Assembly (NCBI RefSeq): GCF_014712675.1
Contig: NZ_JACXSI010000055.1
Span: 1 to 64,000 of the forward strand
DNA: 64,000 nucleotides
Reading direction: 5' to 3'
Source of the DNA: Peribacillus faecalis
GTDB taxonomy: Bacteria; Bacillota; Bacilli; Bacillales; DSM-1321
Part shown: positions 17,825-27,163 of the stretch, piece after piece
Position numbering within the stretch: position 1 is the stretch's first letter
Layout: each line of letters opens with the position of its first letter
Notes under the pieces: generated by a model
The model's input: only the letters and a program-made list of their open reading frames with translations
Database searches by the model: none
Told to the model about the DNA's origin: nothing
Translations under genes and position numbers: made by a program

Positions 17825-19162
17825 TTGAGAGCGCTAACAAAAAACTTAGTTATCATCTCATTTGATTGCTTAGCAGCAAATGATTATGAACTGATTCATA
17901 CTTTGCCGAATTTCCAGCGGATATTCTGCGAAGGGGCTTATGTGCAAAATGTCGAAACGATTTATCCGTCGTTGACCTATCCTTGCCATACGACGATTGT
18001 TACAGGCAATTATCCAATTAAGCATGGAATCATTAATAATACATTGCTGCAACCTGGAGTAGCTTCGCCAGATTGGAATTGGTTCAGAAGTGCTATTAAA
18101 GGAACAACACTGTATGATGAAGCGAGCAGGGCGAATATGACAGTTGCTGCTCTTTTATGGCCGGTCACTGGAAGAGCGAAGGGTATTAAATACAATTTGC
18201 CAGAGATTTTCGCAAACCGACCGTGGCAAAATCAAATTATGGTCTCTTTATTTAGTGGAACACCGGGTTATCAGTGGGAGCTGAATCAACGTTTCGGACA
18301 TATTCGAAATGGGCTGAATCAGCCGGAGCTTGATGATTTCATTTTAGAGTCGACCATTCATACGATTAAAACGAAGCGACCAAATGTTTTAATGGCTCAT
18401 TTTACCGACTTGGATACGAAGCGTCATCATTTCGGCGCGTATTCTGAGGAGGCTAAACAGGCTATTCATCGCCATGATGTCCGACTTGGAAAAATTATCG
18501 GGACTTTGGAAGAATGCGGTTTATACGAGGAGACAGCAATTGTAATATTAGGCGATCATACTGCTTTGGATGTGAATAAAGCAGTCAGTTTAAATGTACG
18601 GCTGCGCGAGAAAGGTTTAATAGACGTCAATAGAAAAGGAAAACTGACCGCTTGGAAAGCGTATTGCAAAACATGTGACGGCTCGGCATACATATATTTA
18701 AACGATCAACATGACGAAGAGACGGTCCATACCGTCGAGCAGATGCTGCAGCATTTAGTGAACGACCCTGAAAGCGGCATCGAGCAATACATTACAGGAG
18801 AACAGGCCGGCAAACGGGGAGCGGATTCGCAATGTGCTTTTATGATTGAAGCTTCTGAAGGCTTTTACTTTATTGAGGACTATGAAGGATCGTATATAAA
18901 GCACGTAACCCGTGAAGATGTGCAGAGCAATAAAAAGTATATGCTGGCCTGTCATGGATATTCGCTGGATAAACCAAATTATAAGACGTTTTTTATGGCG
19001 GCAGGCAAGGGAATTCGCCAAGGTGTAACATTACCTTCAATGAAGTTAGTGGATATCGGTCCGACGTTAGCTAGCTTGTTAGGTTTGGATCTTGGAGAGA
19101 CAGATGGTGAGGTTATTTATCCGTTGCTGGAAACGGAAACTGATACTATTGGAGGTCTTTAG
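17825..19162 (+). CDS. Type I phosphodiesterase / nucleotide pyrophosphatase family protein
   Basis: 445-residue alkaline-phosphatase-superfamily enzyme. The metal and nucleophile motifs are ISFDCLAANDYE, YPSLTYPCHTTIVTGNYP (Thr nucleophile region), HFTDLDTKRHHFG, VILGDHTALDV and a late His in ACHGY. No signal peptide or membrane anchor is seen, so it should be cytoplasmic. It probably cleaves phosphodiester or pyrophosphate bonds of small molecules, with the substrate unknown. Start is TTG at 17825 with GGAGGG upstream. It is followed by the MFS gene with no gap, so the two may form an operon. Confidence 0.88.
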   Translation: MRALTKNLVIISFDCLAANDYELIHTLPNFQRIFCEGAYVQNVETIYPSLTYPCHTTIVTGNYPIKHGIINNTLLQPGVASPDWNWFRSAIKGTTLYDEASRANMTVAALLWPVTGRAKGIKYNLPEIFANRPWQNQIMVSLFSGTPGYQWELNQRFGHIRNGLNQPELDDFILESTIHTIKTKRPNVLMAHFTDLDTKRHHFGAYSEEAKQAIHRHDVRLGKIIGTLEECGLYEETAIVILGDHTALDVNKAVSLNVRLREKGLIDVNRKGKLTAWKAYCKTCDGSAYIYLNDQHDEETVHTVEQMLQHLVNDPESGIEQYITGEQAGKRGADSQCAFMIEASEGFYFIEDYEGSYIKHVTREDVQSNKKYMLACHGYSLDKPNYKTFFMAAGKGIRQGVTLPSMKLVDIGPTLASLLGLDLGETDGEVIYPLLETETDTIGGL

Positions 19163-20431
19163 ATGGTGAAAATGTCAAAAGCAGAAAAAGGCTGGGTTTT
19201 TTATGATTGGGCCAATTCCGCCTATTCAATTGTCGTAGTAACAGCAATTTTTCCTCTTTACTTTAAAGCGGCGGCAACAGAGGCGGGAATAGCGGCATCT
19301 ACCTCAACAGCATATTGGGGATATGCAAACTCAATCGCAACCTTACTGGTGTCTGTTTTAGCGCCTTTGTTAGGAACGATTGCGGACTTTAAAGGCTTTA
19401 AAAAGCGTTTCTTTGTGTTTTTCGCCGGACTGGGTATTGTTTTCACCTTCGTATTGGCGTTGGTTCCGTATGATCAATGGCTATTGCTGCTTGGCATTTT
19501 TGTTTTCACATCCGTCGGTTTTGCCGGCGCTAATATTTTTTATGATGCCTTTTTAGTGGATGTCGCAAAAGAGGACCGTATGAATCGTATTTCAGCAAAT
19601 GGATATGCTCTCGGTTACATAGGGAGCGCTATTCCTTTTGTCCTATGTATCGCAATCATTATGCTGGCGCAGCAAAAAATTATTCCTTTAGCGGTTCCGA
19701 CGGCAAGCCAGCTTGCTTTTGTGATTACAGCTCTCTGGTGGGGGCTGTTCACAATTCCTATGTTGAAAAATGTTGAGCAAAAATATTATATTGAGCGTGT
19801 TCCGAATCCGATTCGAATGAGCTTTAAAAGACTGTATGAAACTTTGAAAAATATTAAAGCGTATCGTGCGTTATTTTTATTCTTGTTAGCCTATTTCTTT
19901 TATATCGATGGGGTTCATACAATTTTTACGATGGCGACAGCCTTTGGTTCGGATATGGGTATCGATTCAACAACGCTTTTGCTTGTGCTGTTTATGACGC
20001 AAATTATAGCAGCCCCATGTGCTGTATGGTTCGGTAAACTCGGTGAACGCTTTACCGCTAAAAAAATGATTATGGTCGGCATTATTGTGTATATTATCAT
20101 ATGTATTTACGCCTATTTCATGAAAACGAGTTTGGATTTTTGGATTATTGCGATGCTTGTTGGGACCGTCCAAGGAGGGATACAGGCATTGAGCCGTTCG
20201 TATTTTGCTAAACTTGTTCCGAAAGAATCGTCCAATGAGTTTTTCGGGTTTTATAATATATTCGGGAAGTTTGCGGCAATTGCCGGTCCGGTACTGGTCG
20301 GGGCGACAGCACAAATAACCGGGGATACAAGCAGCGGCGTTTTTAGTTTAATTATCTTGTTTGTTGCCGGGGCAGTCATATTATGGCGTGTACCGGACCA
20401 TGAAGTGCAAACTGCCGAAAAATCTGCTTAA
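19163..20431 (+). CDS. MFS transporter of the UMF1/Atg22-like type
   Basis: 422-residue membrane protein with about 12 helices. Its N-terminus GWVFYDWANSAYSIVV is the hallmark of the Atg22-like UMF1 family of bacterial major facilitator proteins. The central loop carries the usual basic stretch, and a second signature is QALSRSYFAKLVP, the GGxQALSRS-type block. Start ATG directly follows the previous stop and GGAGG lies 7 bases upstream. Substrate is unknown; efflux of small metabolites such as amino acids or nucleosides is possible. It ends in a terminator, followed by repeat copy C. Confidence 0.87.
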   Translation: MVKMSKAEKGWVFYDWANSAYSIVVVTAIFPLYFKAAATEAGIAASTSTAYWGYANSIATLLVSVLAPLLGTIADFKGFKKRFFVFFAGLGIVFTFVLALVPYDQWLLLLGIFVFTSVGFAGANIFYDAFLVDVAKEDRMNRISANGYALGYIGSAIPFVLCIAIIMLAQQKIIPLAVPTASQLAFVITALWWGLFTIPMLKNVEQKYYIERVPNPIRMSFKRLYETLKNIKAYRALFLFLLAYFFYIDGVHTIFTMATAFGSDMGIDSTTLLLVLFMTQIIAAPCAVWFGKLGERFTAKKMIMVGIIVYIIICIYAYFMKTSLDFWIIAMLVGTVQGGIQALSRSYFAKLVPKESSNEFFGFYNIFGKFAAIAGPVLVGATAQITGDTSSGVFSLIILFVAGAVILWRVPDHEVQTAEKSA

Positions 20432-20438
20432 ATAAAAG

Positions 20439-20469
20439 ACTTGGAGATTCCCATCTCCAAGTTTTTTTC
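20439..20469 (+). terminator. Terminator after the UMF1-type transporter gene
   Basis: ACTTGGAGAT / ATCTCCAAGT stem with a T7 run. Confidence 0.88.
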
Positions 20470-20471
20470 TA

Positions 20472-20834
20472 TTAAAAAGTATAAGTGCAAGATTAAATTG
20501 TTGTCTAATTTTATACCTGCCATGCTCGGAGGCCTAAAGGATGTTGGTCATATCGGCGAAGACATGCGGACGTGGCGCGCTATTCCTTTTACCTATCTCC
20601 CAAAAGAAACCAAAGTCGGGTTTCTCGTGTGGGGTTCTCACGATGAGAGTCACAGCGACGAAGATATGCGGATGTAGCGTCCTTAGTAGCTGTTCTTTAC
20701 TTGCGGGCCGCTTCTGCTTTTCGGTTCCTGCATGTCTCCTTTTGATTTGTAACGCATTTAGGAAGGGAATTATCTAAAGATGACTGCAAAGTTCGTAAAT
20801 ATGTGCCATCCCAAAAGGACCGGTAACGGTTTTT
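20472..20834 (+). repeat. Composite intergenic repeat, copy C
   Basis: Opening block GTCTAATTTTATACCTGCCATGCTCGG; first hairpin unit (degraded 3' arm, ATCGGCGAAGACATGCGGACG...); GAAACC/GGTTTC hairpin (20606-20629); CTCTCACGATGAGAG-type and CAGCGAC...GTAGCTG unit (20636-20692); GCGGGCCGCTTCTGC tail; block GGGAATTATCTAAAGATGAC shared with copy B (20765-20784); closing hairpin GGACCGGTAACGGTTTTTT (20817-20835). It lies between convergent genes. Confidence 0.85.
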
Positions 20835-20839
20835 TCTGT

Positions 20840-21604
20840 TTAAATAGCTTGTTTGTTTTGCTGCAGAATGGTTTGTGTGAATTGATGAATATGATTGATA
20901 ATCGCCTGTTTATCAAAATCCATTGATGCAACGTGATATGAGTTTTCTAAGACGACTCTCTGTTTAATCCTTGAAGCGACGTTAGCTAATATAAAATCAG
21001 TGTTTGCAGGAGGAACAACGTGATCAATGGCCGATTTAATGCCGAGTACCGGGCAATGAATAGATGGAAGAATTGCCGGTGTATCATTCATCAGTTTCTG
21101 TAATTCTTGAATTGAAAGGAGGGGTGCTTTATCATATGTGATTTCATGAACACTTTTATCCTTAATATCAGGTCGGCCTTCCTTGACAAATCTGGGAGAT
21201 ATCGCATTTTTAAAATGCTCAAGAGTCGGAATTGATAAAGCGGCATTAATAAGGATGATGCCCGAGATTTCCGGATTTTTATTGGCCAGCCATAAAGACA
21301 ATGTTCCACCCATAGATTGCCCGATTACAAATACTTTTGTGCAACGGTCTTTCAGTTTGTTATATCCTTTCTCTAAAGAATGGAACCAATCTTCATTTTT
21401 GCAGCCCTCCAAGTCATAGTAATCCGTTCCATGTCCTTTTAATCTTGGCGCCAAAACGGTATACCCCAATTCGGCTAGCTTTTCGCCAATGAAGCGGACA
21501 CTTTGCGGCGTTCCCATAAATCCGTGCGATAATAAAAGTCCGATTTCGTTTCCTTCATACAAAAATGCTTCTGCCCCATTAATAACCCCATTATTTGCTC
21601 CCAT
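20840..21604 (-). CDS. Alpha/beta-hydrolase, carboxylesterase/monoacylglycerol lipase-like
   Basis: 254-residue serine hydrolase. HGFMGTPQSVRFIGEKL (oxyanion region) resembles Est30-type carboxylesterases. Nucleophile Ser97 lies in IGQSMGGTLS, the acid in IDHVVPPANT, and His in SYHVASMD. It is cytoplasmic with no signal peptide. The natural substrate is probably a short or medium acyl ester. GGAGG precedes the ATG. It is monocistronic, convergent with the MFS gene, with repeat copy C at its 3' end whose closing hairpin may terminate it. Confidence 0.88.
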   Translation of the reverse strand: MGANNGVINGAEAFLYEGNEIGLLLSHGFMGTPQSVRFIGEKLAELGYTVLAPRLKGHGTDYYDLEGCKNEDWFHSLEKGYNKLKDRCTKVFVIGQSMGGTLSLWLANKNPEISGIILINAALSIPTLEHFKNAISPRFVKEGRPDIKDKSVHEITYDKAPLLSIQELQKLMNDTPAILPSIHCPVLGIKSAIDHVVPPANTDFILANVASRIKQRVVLENSYHVASMDFDKQAIINHIHQFTQTILQQNKQAI

Positions 21605-21865
21605 CTCTTTTCCTCCCTTTAAATGGTTAATTCCCGATTTTGTTATTATTAATTTAATTCATATTATACTCATTAGTCAAGTCGGAATTATTAAAAGGGA
21701 TAAATAATAGATAAAATTACCTAATTTATTCGATAAAATTCTATTTTAAACACAATATTCTCTATTTCGTTCGACATTTTACTTGATTAACCGTATTGTT
21801 GGGTGTTATTGTGTTTACAAGGGGAAATTTTTAAAAATTGTCACAATTCAAAGGGGATGGGTACT

Positions 21866-23143
21866 ATGAAAAACAGATGGTTGATCGCTTTATCGGCAAT
21901 TGCCATTCATCTTTCGATCGGTGGTGCATACGCTTACAGTGTGTACAAGCTGCCATTAGTCGAGGAGATGGGATGGACAGGAACACAGGTTACAATAGCA
22001 TTTACAATTATGATGGGGTTAGCTGGTTCTTCTGCAGCTTTGTTTGGTAGTTTTGTTGAAAAGAATGGACCGAGGAAGTCGGCAACGCTTGCTGCTGTGT
22101 TATTCGGTTTAGGACAAGTCGGTTCTGGGGTAGCGGTATTAGTAGATTCATTGCCTCTGTATTGGTTGACTTATGGGGTATTAAGTGGTTTAGGACTAGG
22201 TATTGGATATATTTCACCGGTTTCCACTTTGGTGAAATGGTTTCCGGATCGAAGAGGGCTTGCAACTGGAATGGCTGTGCTTGGATTTGGTGCCGGATCA
22301 TTAATTACTGCTCCAGTCGCTGCAGAGCTAATGATGACTGTAGGAATTTCTAGCACATACTTTATTTTAGGCGCCGGTTATATAATTTTTATGATGCTTG
22401 GTGCTTCATACATCGCTCCGCCACCGAAAGACTATCTTCCGGATGGCATGAAGGAAGCAGTAGAGTCAGGCAAAAAGAAAATAAAGCAAGATCTTCGCCA
22501 ATTAACAGCGAAACAAGCAGTGAAAACAAAACACTTCTGGATGCTATGGTCCATGAAGCTTATTAATACAACAGCGGGGATTATGATGATTTCAGTTGCA
22601 TCCCCGATGTCGCAAGAAGTTGTTGGGTTGTCTGTTGCAGGTGCGGCAACATTAGTCGGAATAATGGGACTGTTTAATGGCGGAGGCAGATTGGTATGGG
22701 CTGCCGCTTCCGATTACCTTGGACGCCCGAATGTATTTGTCATCTTTTTTATTATTCAATTAACAGCATTTTTGACGCTACCTAATACAACGAATGTACT
22801 TTTGTTCCAAGCTTTAATATTATTTGTGGTCAGCTGTTATGGAGGCGGTTTCTCCAATTTGCCGGCCTTTGCCGGAGATTTATTCGGAACGAAGCAAATT
22901 GGTGCTATCCATGGATACTTATTGACAACATGGTCGCTTGGCGGAGTATTTGGCCCAATTTTAGTTTCAACAATTAAAGAAGCCACTAACAGCTATATCC
23001 CGGTGTTTTATGTGTTTGCTGGGTTAATCTCAATCGCATTTTTAATTTCAGTCTTACTGCGTCAGGATGTGCAGAAAATGCGCCGTAAACAAGAACAAAA
23101 TATACAAGCCGGTATATATGAAGAGGAAAGACAAATCGGTTAA
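21866..23143 (+). CDS. OFA-family MFS transporter (oxalate/formate antiporter-like)
   Basis: 425-residue, 12-helix transporter. The N-terminus RWLIALSAIAIHLSIGGAYAYSVY and SPVSTLVKWFPDRRGLATGMAVLGFGAGS in the first half are signatures of the OFA group of the major facilitator superfamily, whose founder exchanges oxalate for formate. The true substrate is probably a small monocarboxylate. ATG 21866 is taken because AAAGGGGATGG sits upstream. Starting at 21803 would add 21 non-hydrophobic residues. An IS1182-type element begins 18 bases past the stop. Confidence 0.88.
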   Translation: MKNRWLIALSAIAIHLSIGGAYAYSVYKLPLVEEMGWTGTQVTIAFTIMMGLAGSSAALFGSFVEKNGPRKSATLAAVLFGLGQVGSGVAVLVDSLPLYWLTYGVLSGLGLGIGYISPVSTLVKWFPDRRGLATGMAVLGFGAGSLITAPVAAELMMTVGISSTYFILGAGYIIFMMLGASYIAPPPKDYLPDGMKEAVESGKKKIKQDLRQLTAKQAVKTKHFWMLWSMKLINTTAGIMMISVASPMSQEVVGLSVAGAATLVGIMGLFNGGGRLVWAAASDYLGRPNVFVIFFIIQLTAFLTLPNTTNVLLFQALILFVVSCYGGGFSNLPAFAGDLFGTKQIGAIHGYLLTTWSLGGVFGPILVSTIKEATNSYIPVFYVFAGLISIAFLISVLLRQDVQKMRRKQEQNIQAGIYEEERQIG

Positions 23144-23192
23144 AAATATAAAAATAAGCCGAGGCTGGGACATAACTAGCTTCAAAAAACGA

Positions 23193-23228
23193 AAAAAGTG
23201 AAATGGACCGGTTCCATTTCACTTTTTT
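23193..23228 (+). terminator. Terminator inside the left end of the IS
   Basis: AAAAAAGTGAAATGGA / TCCATTTCACTTTTTTT perfect stem. It can also serve the OFA transporter gene. Confidence 0.8.
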
Positions 23229-23249
23229 TCTGTTCTTTTCAATAAATCC

Positions 23250-24678
23250 TTAGCTGCTGGCCGCGAATTTCCGTAAATTCACGGCCATTAATGCTAAGCC
23301 CATTTCATTTTCAACCTTCGACTGTCCGCGGACAGAAAAACGGGTGAAGTGCAAATTAGCCTTCAAGAATCCAAAAACTGGTTCCACATCTATTTTTCTC
23401 TGACGATAGATGGAACTTGTTTTCTCTTCTGAAAGCTTCGCTCTCACATATTCTTTTTGCTGTTCCCATTTCTCATTCACCATTAATTTTCGGTTGTTGC
23501 CTTCCTTGGCTTTGGTACACGATAAACGGAATGGGCAGCCTGTGCAGTTTTCACACTCGTATATCTTAAACTCGCGTGTGAACCCCGACTTGTCTGTCCG
23601 CACCGAATGATTTTTAAATACAAGGTGTTGCTGGTTCGGACAAGTGTATGTATCATTCTCTTCATTATAATGCCAGTTGTCTGGATGGAATTCATTTTGT
23701 TTGTACTTTTTCTTCTGCTCCTTCTGATACATCCCATAGGTAATAAGTGCTTCCCGTTTTCGGTTCGAAAGGATATCATCATAGTTCTGTTCACTACCGT
23801 ATCCGGCATCCGCGACAATGTGCTTCGGCAATTCAAAATAATGCTGCTCGATTTGATTCAAGAAAGGGATTAAGGTACGGGTATCGGTTGGGTTCGGAAA
23901 GATACTGTAAGCCAGCGCGTATTGACCCTCTGTTGCGATTTGGATATTATAGCCTGCTTTCAATTGGCCGTTCTTCATATAATCATCTTTCATTCGCATA
24001 AATGTCGCATCTGGGTCTGTCTTCGAATAGCTATTTCGTTCGCCAAAGATTTCAAAATCCCTTTGATATTTCTGTTTGCGAGCGATGTGGTCCGCCAATT
24101 GCTTTCTAGCTTGTTTCGGGAATTTCCGTTCGCTCCTCAACGCTTTTCGCTCAGCTGTGTCCTCGGATGCTTCAATTTGTTTGTCATCAGCCCTTGATGA
24201 TATTTTTCAACCGATTTCTTCCAGACGAATGTGAATTTATTCGCATTCGCCTCAATCTTTGTACCGTCAATAAAGATCGCTTCCTGATCGATAATCTCTT
24301 CTGATACGAGTCGACAACGGAATTGGACAAAGCATTGGCGGATTGTTCTTTCACTTCCGGATGGACTCGGAAACGGTTGATAGTGCGGTAGGTTGGTTCA
24401 TATCCTTGAGCCAGCCACATCATGCGAATGCTGTCTTTCAGTAGTCCTTCGATTTTACGTCCTGAAAAGACAGATTGCGTATAAGCACATAAGATAATTT
24501 TAAGCATCATTCTTGGGTGGTAGGCAGGACACCCTGTATTTCGGAGAAATGGTTCCAGTGCTTCTTGTGGGATACTTTCTACTAAATGGTGGATGGAAAA
24601 AGCAATATCGTTATTTTGTAATTTTACTTCTAAATCTAAAGGCAAAACTAATTGATTCACGTTATAATCTTTAAACAT
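23250..24678 (-). pseudogene. IS1182-family transposase, split by two frameshifts
   Basis: N-terminal part (24678 down to about 24350) reads LPLDLEVKLQNNDIAFSIHH and TGCPAYHPRMMLKIILCAYT, the IS1182 N-terminal signature. After HPEVKE the frame is lost. The next frame continues correctly as FIDGTKIEANANKFTFVWKK, and about 120 bases later a second shift leads into the C-terminal 296 residues (from 24140). These hold ADAGYGSEQNYDDIL, the Cys cluster CENCTGCPFRLSC and VEPVFGFLKANL. All three pieces together give a full-length DDE transposase, so the gene was recently inactivated or contains two base-call errors. Confidence 0.88.
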
Positions 24679-24759
24679 AAGGACACTTCTTTCTGTTGGA
24701 TTTTGTTGTGGTGACTCAATTTTAACAGAAGTTGTCCTTATTTTATTATCTAAAAGTTT

Positions 24760-24802
24760 AAAGCCGGTGAAATTTTACTTGTCGTAAAACTTCACCGGCT
24801 TT
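24760..24802 (+). terminator. Terminator-like hairpin inside the right end of the IS
   Basis: AAGCCGGTGAAATTTTAC / GTAAAACTTCACCGGCTTTTTT with a 5-base loop. Bases 24835-25230 beyond the IS hold no gene I can support, only a weak resemblance to the 21-bp repeat near 25195. Confidence 0.8.
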
Positions 24803-25231
24803 TTTAATTCAGAGAAGGGTTTTGTCCCAGCCCCGTTTTTTACATACTTCTGCTTAGAAGAAAGTGAGTGTTAGCATGATGCTATTGTCATAGCTATGGC
24901 GAAATGCTATCGTCGTTCCAAAAGGAGCAATGAAAATGAGGAAGATTGTTAACTGTCTTTATTAGTACATATTTTATGAAAACTAAAGAACAGTGCTGCC
25001 GGAGGAATAGCAACACTGCTCTGTTAAACTTATATTCCATTAGGTTATTTTTATATACCCGTTTAAGAGTGAGTAAAACTTTTCGTAATCCTTTTTATCT
25101 GTTTTTGTAATTATTTTCTAAGTGATAGCACTGAGTGTGTGCTGATGCGGGCCTGTTCGGTTAGGCAATTTTTTCGCATTAGAAGACTTTGACCAATAAT
25201 TCGTCCGTCGCCCAATAATAACTCATAAAAC

Positions 25232-25264
25232 AAACAGAGCCTATCGTATAGAAAGGCCCTGTTT
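25232..25264 (-). terminator. Terminator of the tRNA pair
   Basis: On the minus strand AAACAGGGCCT...AGGCTCTGTTTGTTTT, directly downstream of tRNA-Gly. Confidence 0.75.
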
Positions 25265-25270
25265 CATGTA

Positions 25271-25341
25271 AGCGGGTGATGAGAATCGAACTCACGACAT
25301 CAGCTTGGAAGGCTGAGGTTTTACCATTAAACTACACCCGC
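25271..25341 (-). tRNA. tRNA-Gly (anticodon TCC)
   Basis: The minus strand folds as a cloverleaf. Acceptor GCGGGTG / CACCCGC, D arm TAGTTTAATGGTAAAAC, anticodon loop CTTCCAA (TCC), T arm GTGAGTTCGATTCTCAT, discriminator T. No 3' CCA is encoded. It lies 16 bases from tRNA-Arg on the same strand, so they form one transcript. Confidence 0.95.
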
Positions 25342-25357
25342 ATATTAAATTCATAAA

Positions 25358-25434
<77 letters not shown>

Positions 25435-25634
25435 ATTTGTTATTATTATCTTGCTGACAAAATTTATGATATCAGCTTATATAGTTTATTTCAAGTGTCT
25501 GAAAATAAGCTTTTATATTTCGTTTATTGTATAAATATAAATTTTTTTGAATTTTTACATCCTTTTTGTTTGCTTTTGAATAATGAGATGCTTTATTATT
25601 TCGAAGTATTGTTTTTAATAAAGGGGAAAACGAA

Positions 25635-27017
25635 ATGAACAATCTTGCTCAAAAGCAAAATGAACAATTGCAGCAATCAACGTATACTGCAAAAGATTAT
25701 TTGAAATTTTTAATTCCATCATTAATCGGTATTTTATTATTTATTGTCCCGATAAAAGCAGATGGTTCAATTACGATACCGATTGCCTTTTTATCCGGGC
25801 AAATCATGTCTGCTGTCGGCGATTATATTCCGTTAACAGCTGTAATATTTATTGTATCAGGCGCTATCGGCACAGTGTTTGCTGTTTTGGCAAAGCCGGC
25901 TTTTATCATTAACCGTCCATTTCTGAATAACTTGCTGAATGTAAGTATATTTTGGATGATTACTCGTGTAATCGGTGCGGTGATTGCCGTTTTAACATTA
26001 TGGCAATTCGGCCCAAGCTGGATTATTTCTGAAAATACAGGGGATACGCTTCTTCATGGTCTTATTCCTACGTTATTTACGACTTTCTTTTTGGCAGGTA
26101 TTTTATTGCCGTTATTATTGAACTTTGGATTGCTTGAATTTGCAGGTGCATTATTTATGCGTATTATGCGTCCGGTTTTTAAATTGCCTGGTCGTTCATC
26201 ATTGGACTGCTTAGCTTCATGGGTTGGCGACGGCACAATCGGAGTGCTTCTGACAGCGAAGCAATATGAAGAGGGATATTATACGAAACGTGAAGCGGCA
26301 GTCATTGCGACAACGTTCTCGGTAGTATCGATTACTTTTTCCATCGTCATTCTTCAGCAATTGGATTTGGAACAATATTTTCTGCCGTACTATTTCACAA
26401 TTGTTCTAGCAGGTTTTGTTGCTGCAATTATAATGCCGCGCATTCCGCCTTTATCGAAAAAAGCGGACATTAGCTATGAACAAGTGGAAATGATACCAGA
26501 GGACGACATTCCTTCTGATGTATCGCTTGCAAAATGGGGTTTAAATTCCGCGCTAAGAAAAGCGAGTAAAAATGATAAAGTTTCTTCTATATTTAAAGAA
26601 GGTTTCCAAAACGTATTGGATATGTGGGTTGGTGTTCTGCCGGTTGTTATGGCAATCGGAACAATCGGTTTGATTATTGCGGAATACACGCCTGCTTTTG
26701 CAATCTTAGGTAAGCCATTTGAGCCAATTTTAGCTTTAATGCAGGTGCCTGAAGCAGCTGAGGCGGCTCAAACAATGGTAGTTGGATTTGCCGATATGCT
26801 ACTTCCGGCGATTTTAGGAAGCGGAATTGAAAGCGAATTGACACGATTTGTCATTGCCTGTGTATCTGTTACGCAGCTTGTTTACTTATCGGAAATGGGT
26901 GGACTTGTTTTAGGCTCTAAAATTCCGGTTAATTTCTGGGATTTAGTGCTGATTTTCATTTTACGTACTATTATTACATTGCCAATCATTGTAGTCATTG
27001 CGCATATAATATTTTAA
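25635..27017 (+). CDS. YjiH-family membrane protein (nucleoside-recognition/Gate domain)
   Basis: 460-residue integral membrane protein with about ten helices and two Gate/nucleoside-recognition-type halves, matching the YjiH family. Visible features are KFLIPSLIGILLFIVP at the start, SWVGDGTIGVLLTAKQYEEGYYTKREAAVIATTFS in the middle and VGFADMLLPAILGSGIES near the end. Its transport substrate is unknown. AAAGGGGAAAACGAA precedes the ATG. It sits upstream of the amino acid racemase cluster but has its own terminator. A link to uptake or export of amino acids used by that cluster is only a guess. Confidence 0.83.
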   Translation: MNNLAQKQNEQLQQSTYTAKDYLKFLIPSLIGILLFIVPIKADGSITIPIAFLSGQIMSAVGDYIPLTAVIFIVSGAIGTVFAVLAKPAFIINRPFLNNLLNVSIFWMITRVIGAVIAVLTLWQFGPSWIISENTGDTLLHGLIPTLFTTFFLAGILLPLLLNFGLLEFAGALFMRIMRPVFKLPGRSSLDCLASWVGDGTIGVLLTAKQYEEGYYTKREAAVIATTFSVVSITFSIVILQQLDLEQYFLPYYFTIVLAGFVAAIIMPRIPPLSKKADISYEQVEMIPEDDIPSDVSLAKWGLNSALRKASKNDKVSSIFKEGFQNVLDMWVGVLPVVMAIGTIGLIIAEYTPAFAILGKPFEPILALMQVPEAAEAAQTMVVGFADMLLPAILGSGIESELTRFVIACVSVTQLVYLSEMGGLVLGSKIPVNFWDLVLIFILRTIITLPIIVVIAHIIF

Positions 27018-27028
27018 TCGATAAACCA

Positions 27029-27079
27029 AGAGGGCGCGCCTATTAAGACAAGCTGTAAATGTCTTGAAGGCGCCTCTTT
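27029..27079 (+). terminator. Terminator after the YjiH-family gene
   Basis: AAGAGGGCGC...GGCGCCTCTTTT outer stem with inner AAGACA/TGTCTT. Confidence 0.75.
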
Positions 27080-27163
27080 TACTTCATAAGGAAGAAATTT
27101 TAAAACGTACGTAGGTAGGGCTGTATAACCTTATAATATAATGGCATTAAGGAGGTGTTCACG

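Larger units (their letters stand above)
23161..24834 (-). mobile_element. IS1182-family insertion sequence (decayed)
   Basis: About 1.67 kb bounded by 16-bp imperfect inverted repeats: GAGGCTGGGACATAAC at 23161-23176 and its complement GTTTTGTCCCAGCCCC at 24819-24834 (14 of 16 match). The GAGGCTGGGACA end is typical of IS1182/IS1272-type elements of Firmicutes as I remember them. It holds one transposase gene, now with two frameshifts. A hairpin-plus-T structure lies just inside each end (23193-23228 and 24760-24802), which could block read-through. I could not find a convincing target duplication. Confidence 0.85.

Noticed and set aside
20441-20777. Two 78-codon frames within repeat copy C
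   Set aside because: They are translations of the hairpin repeat, with no ribosome binding site or protein-like pattern, and differ between repeat copies.
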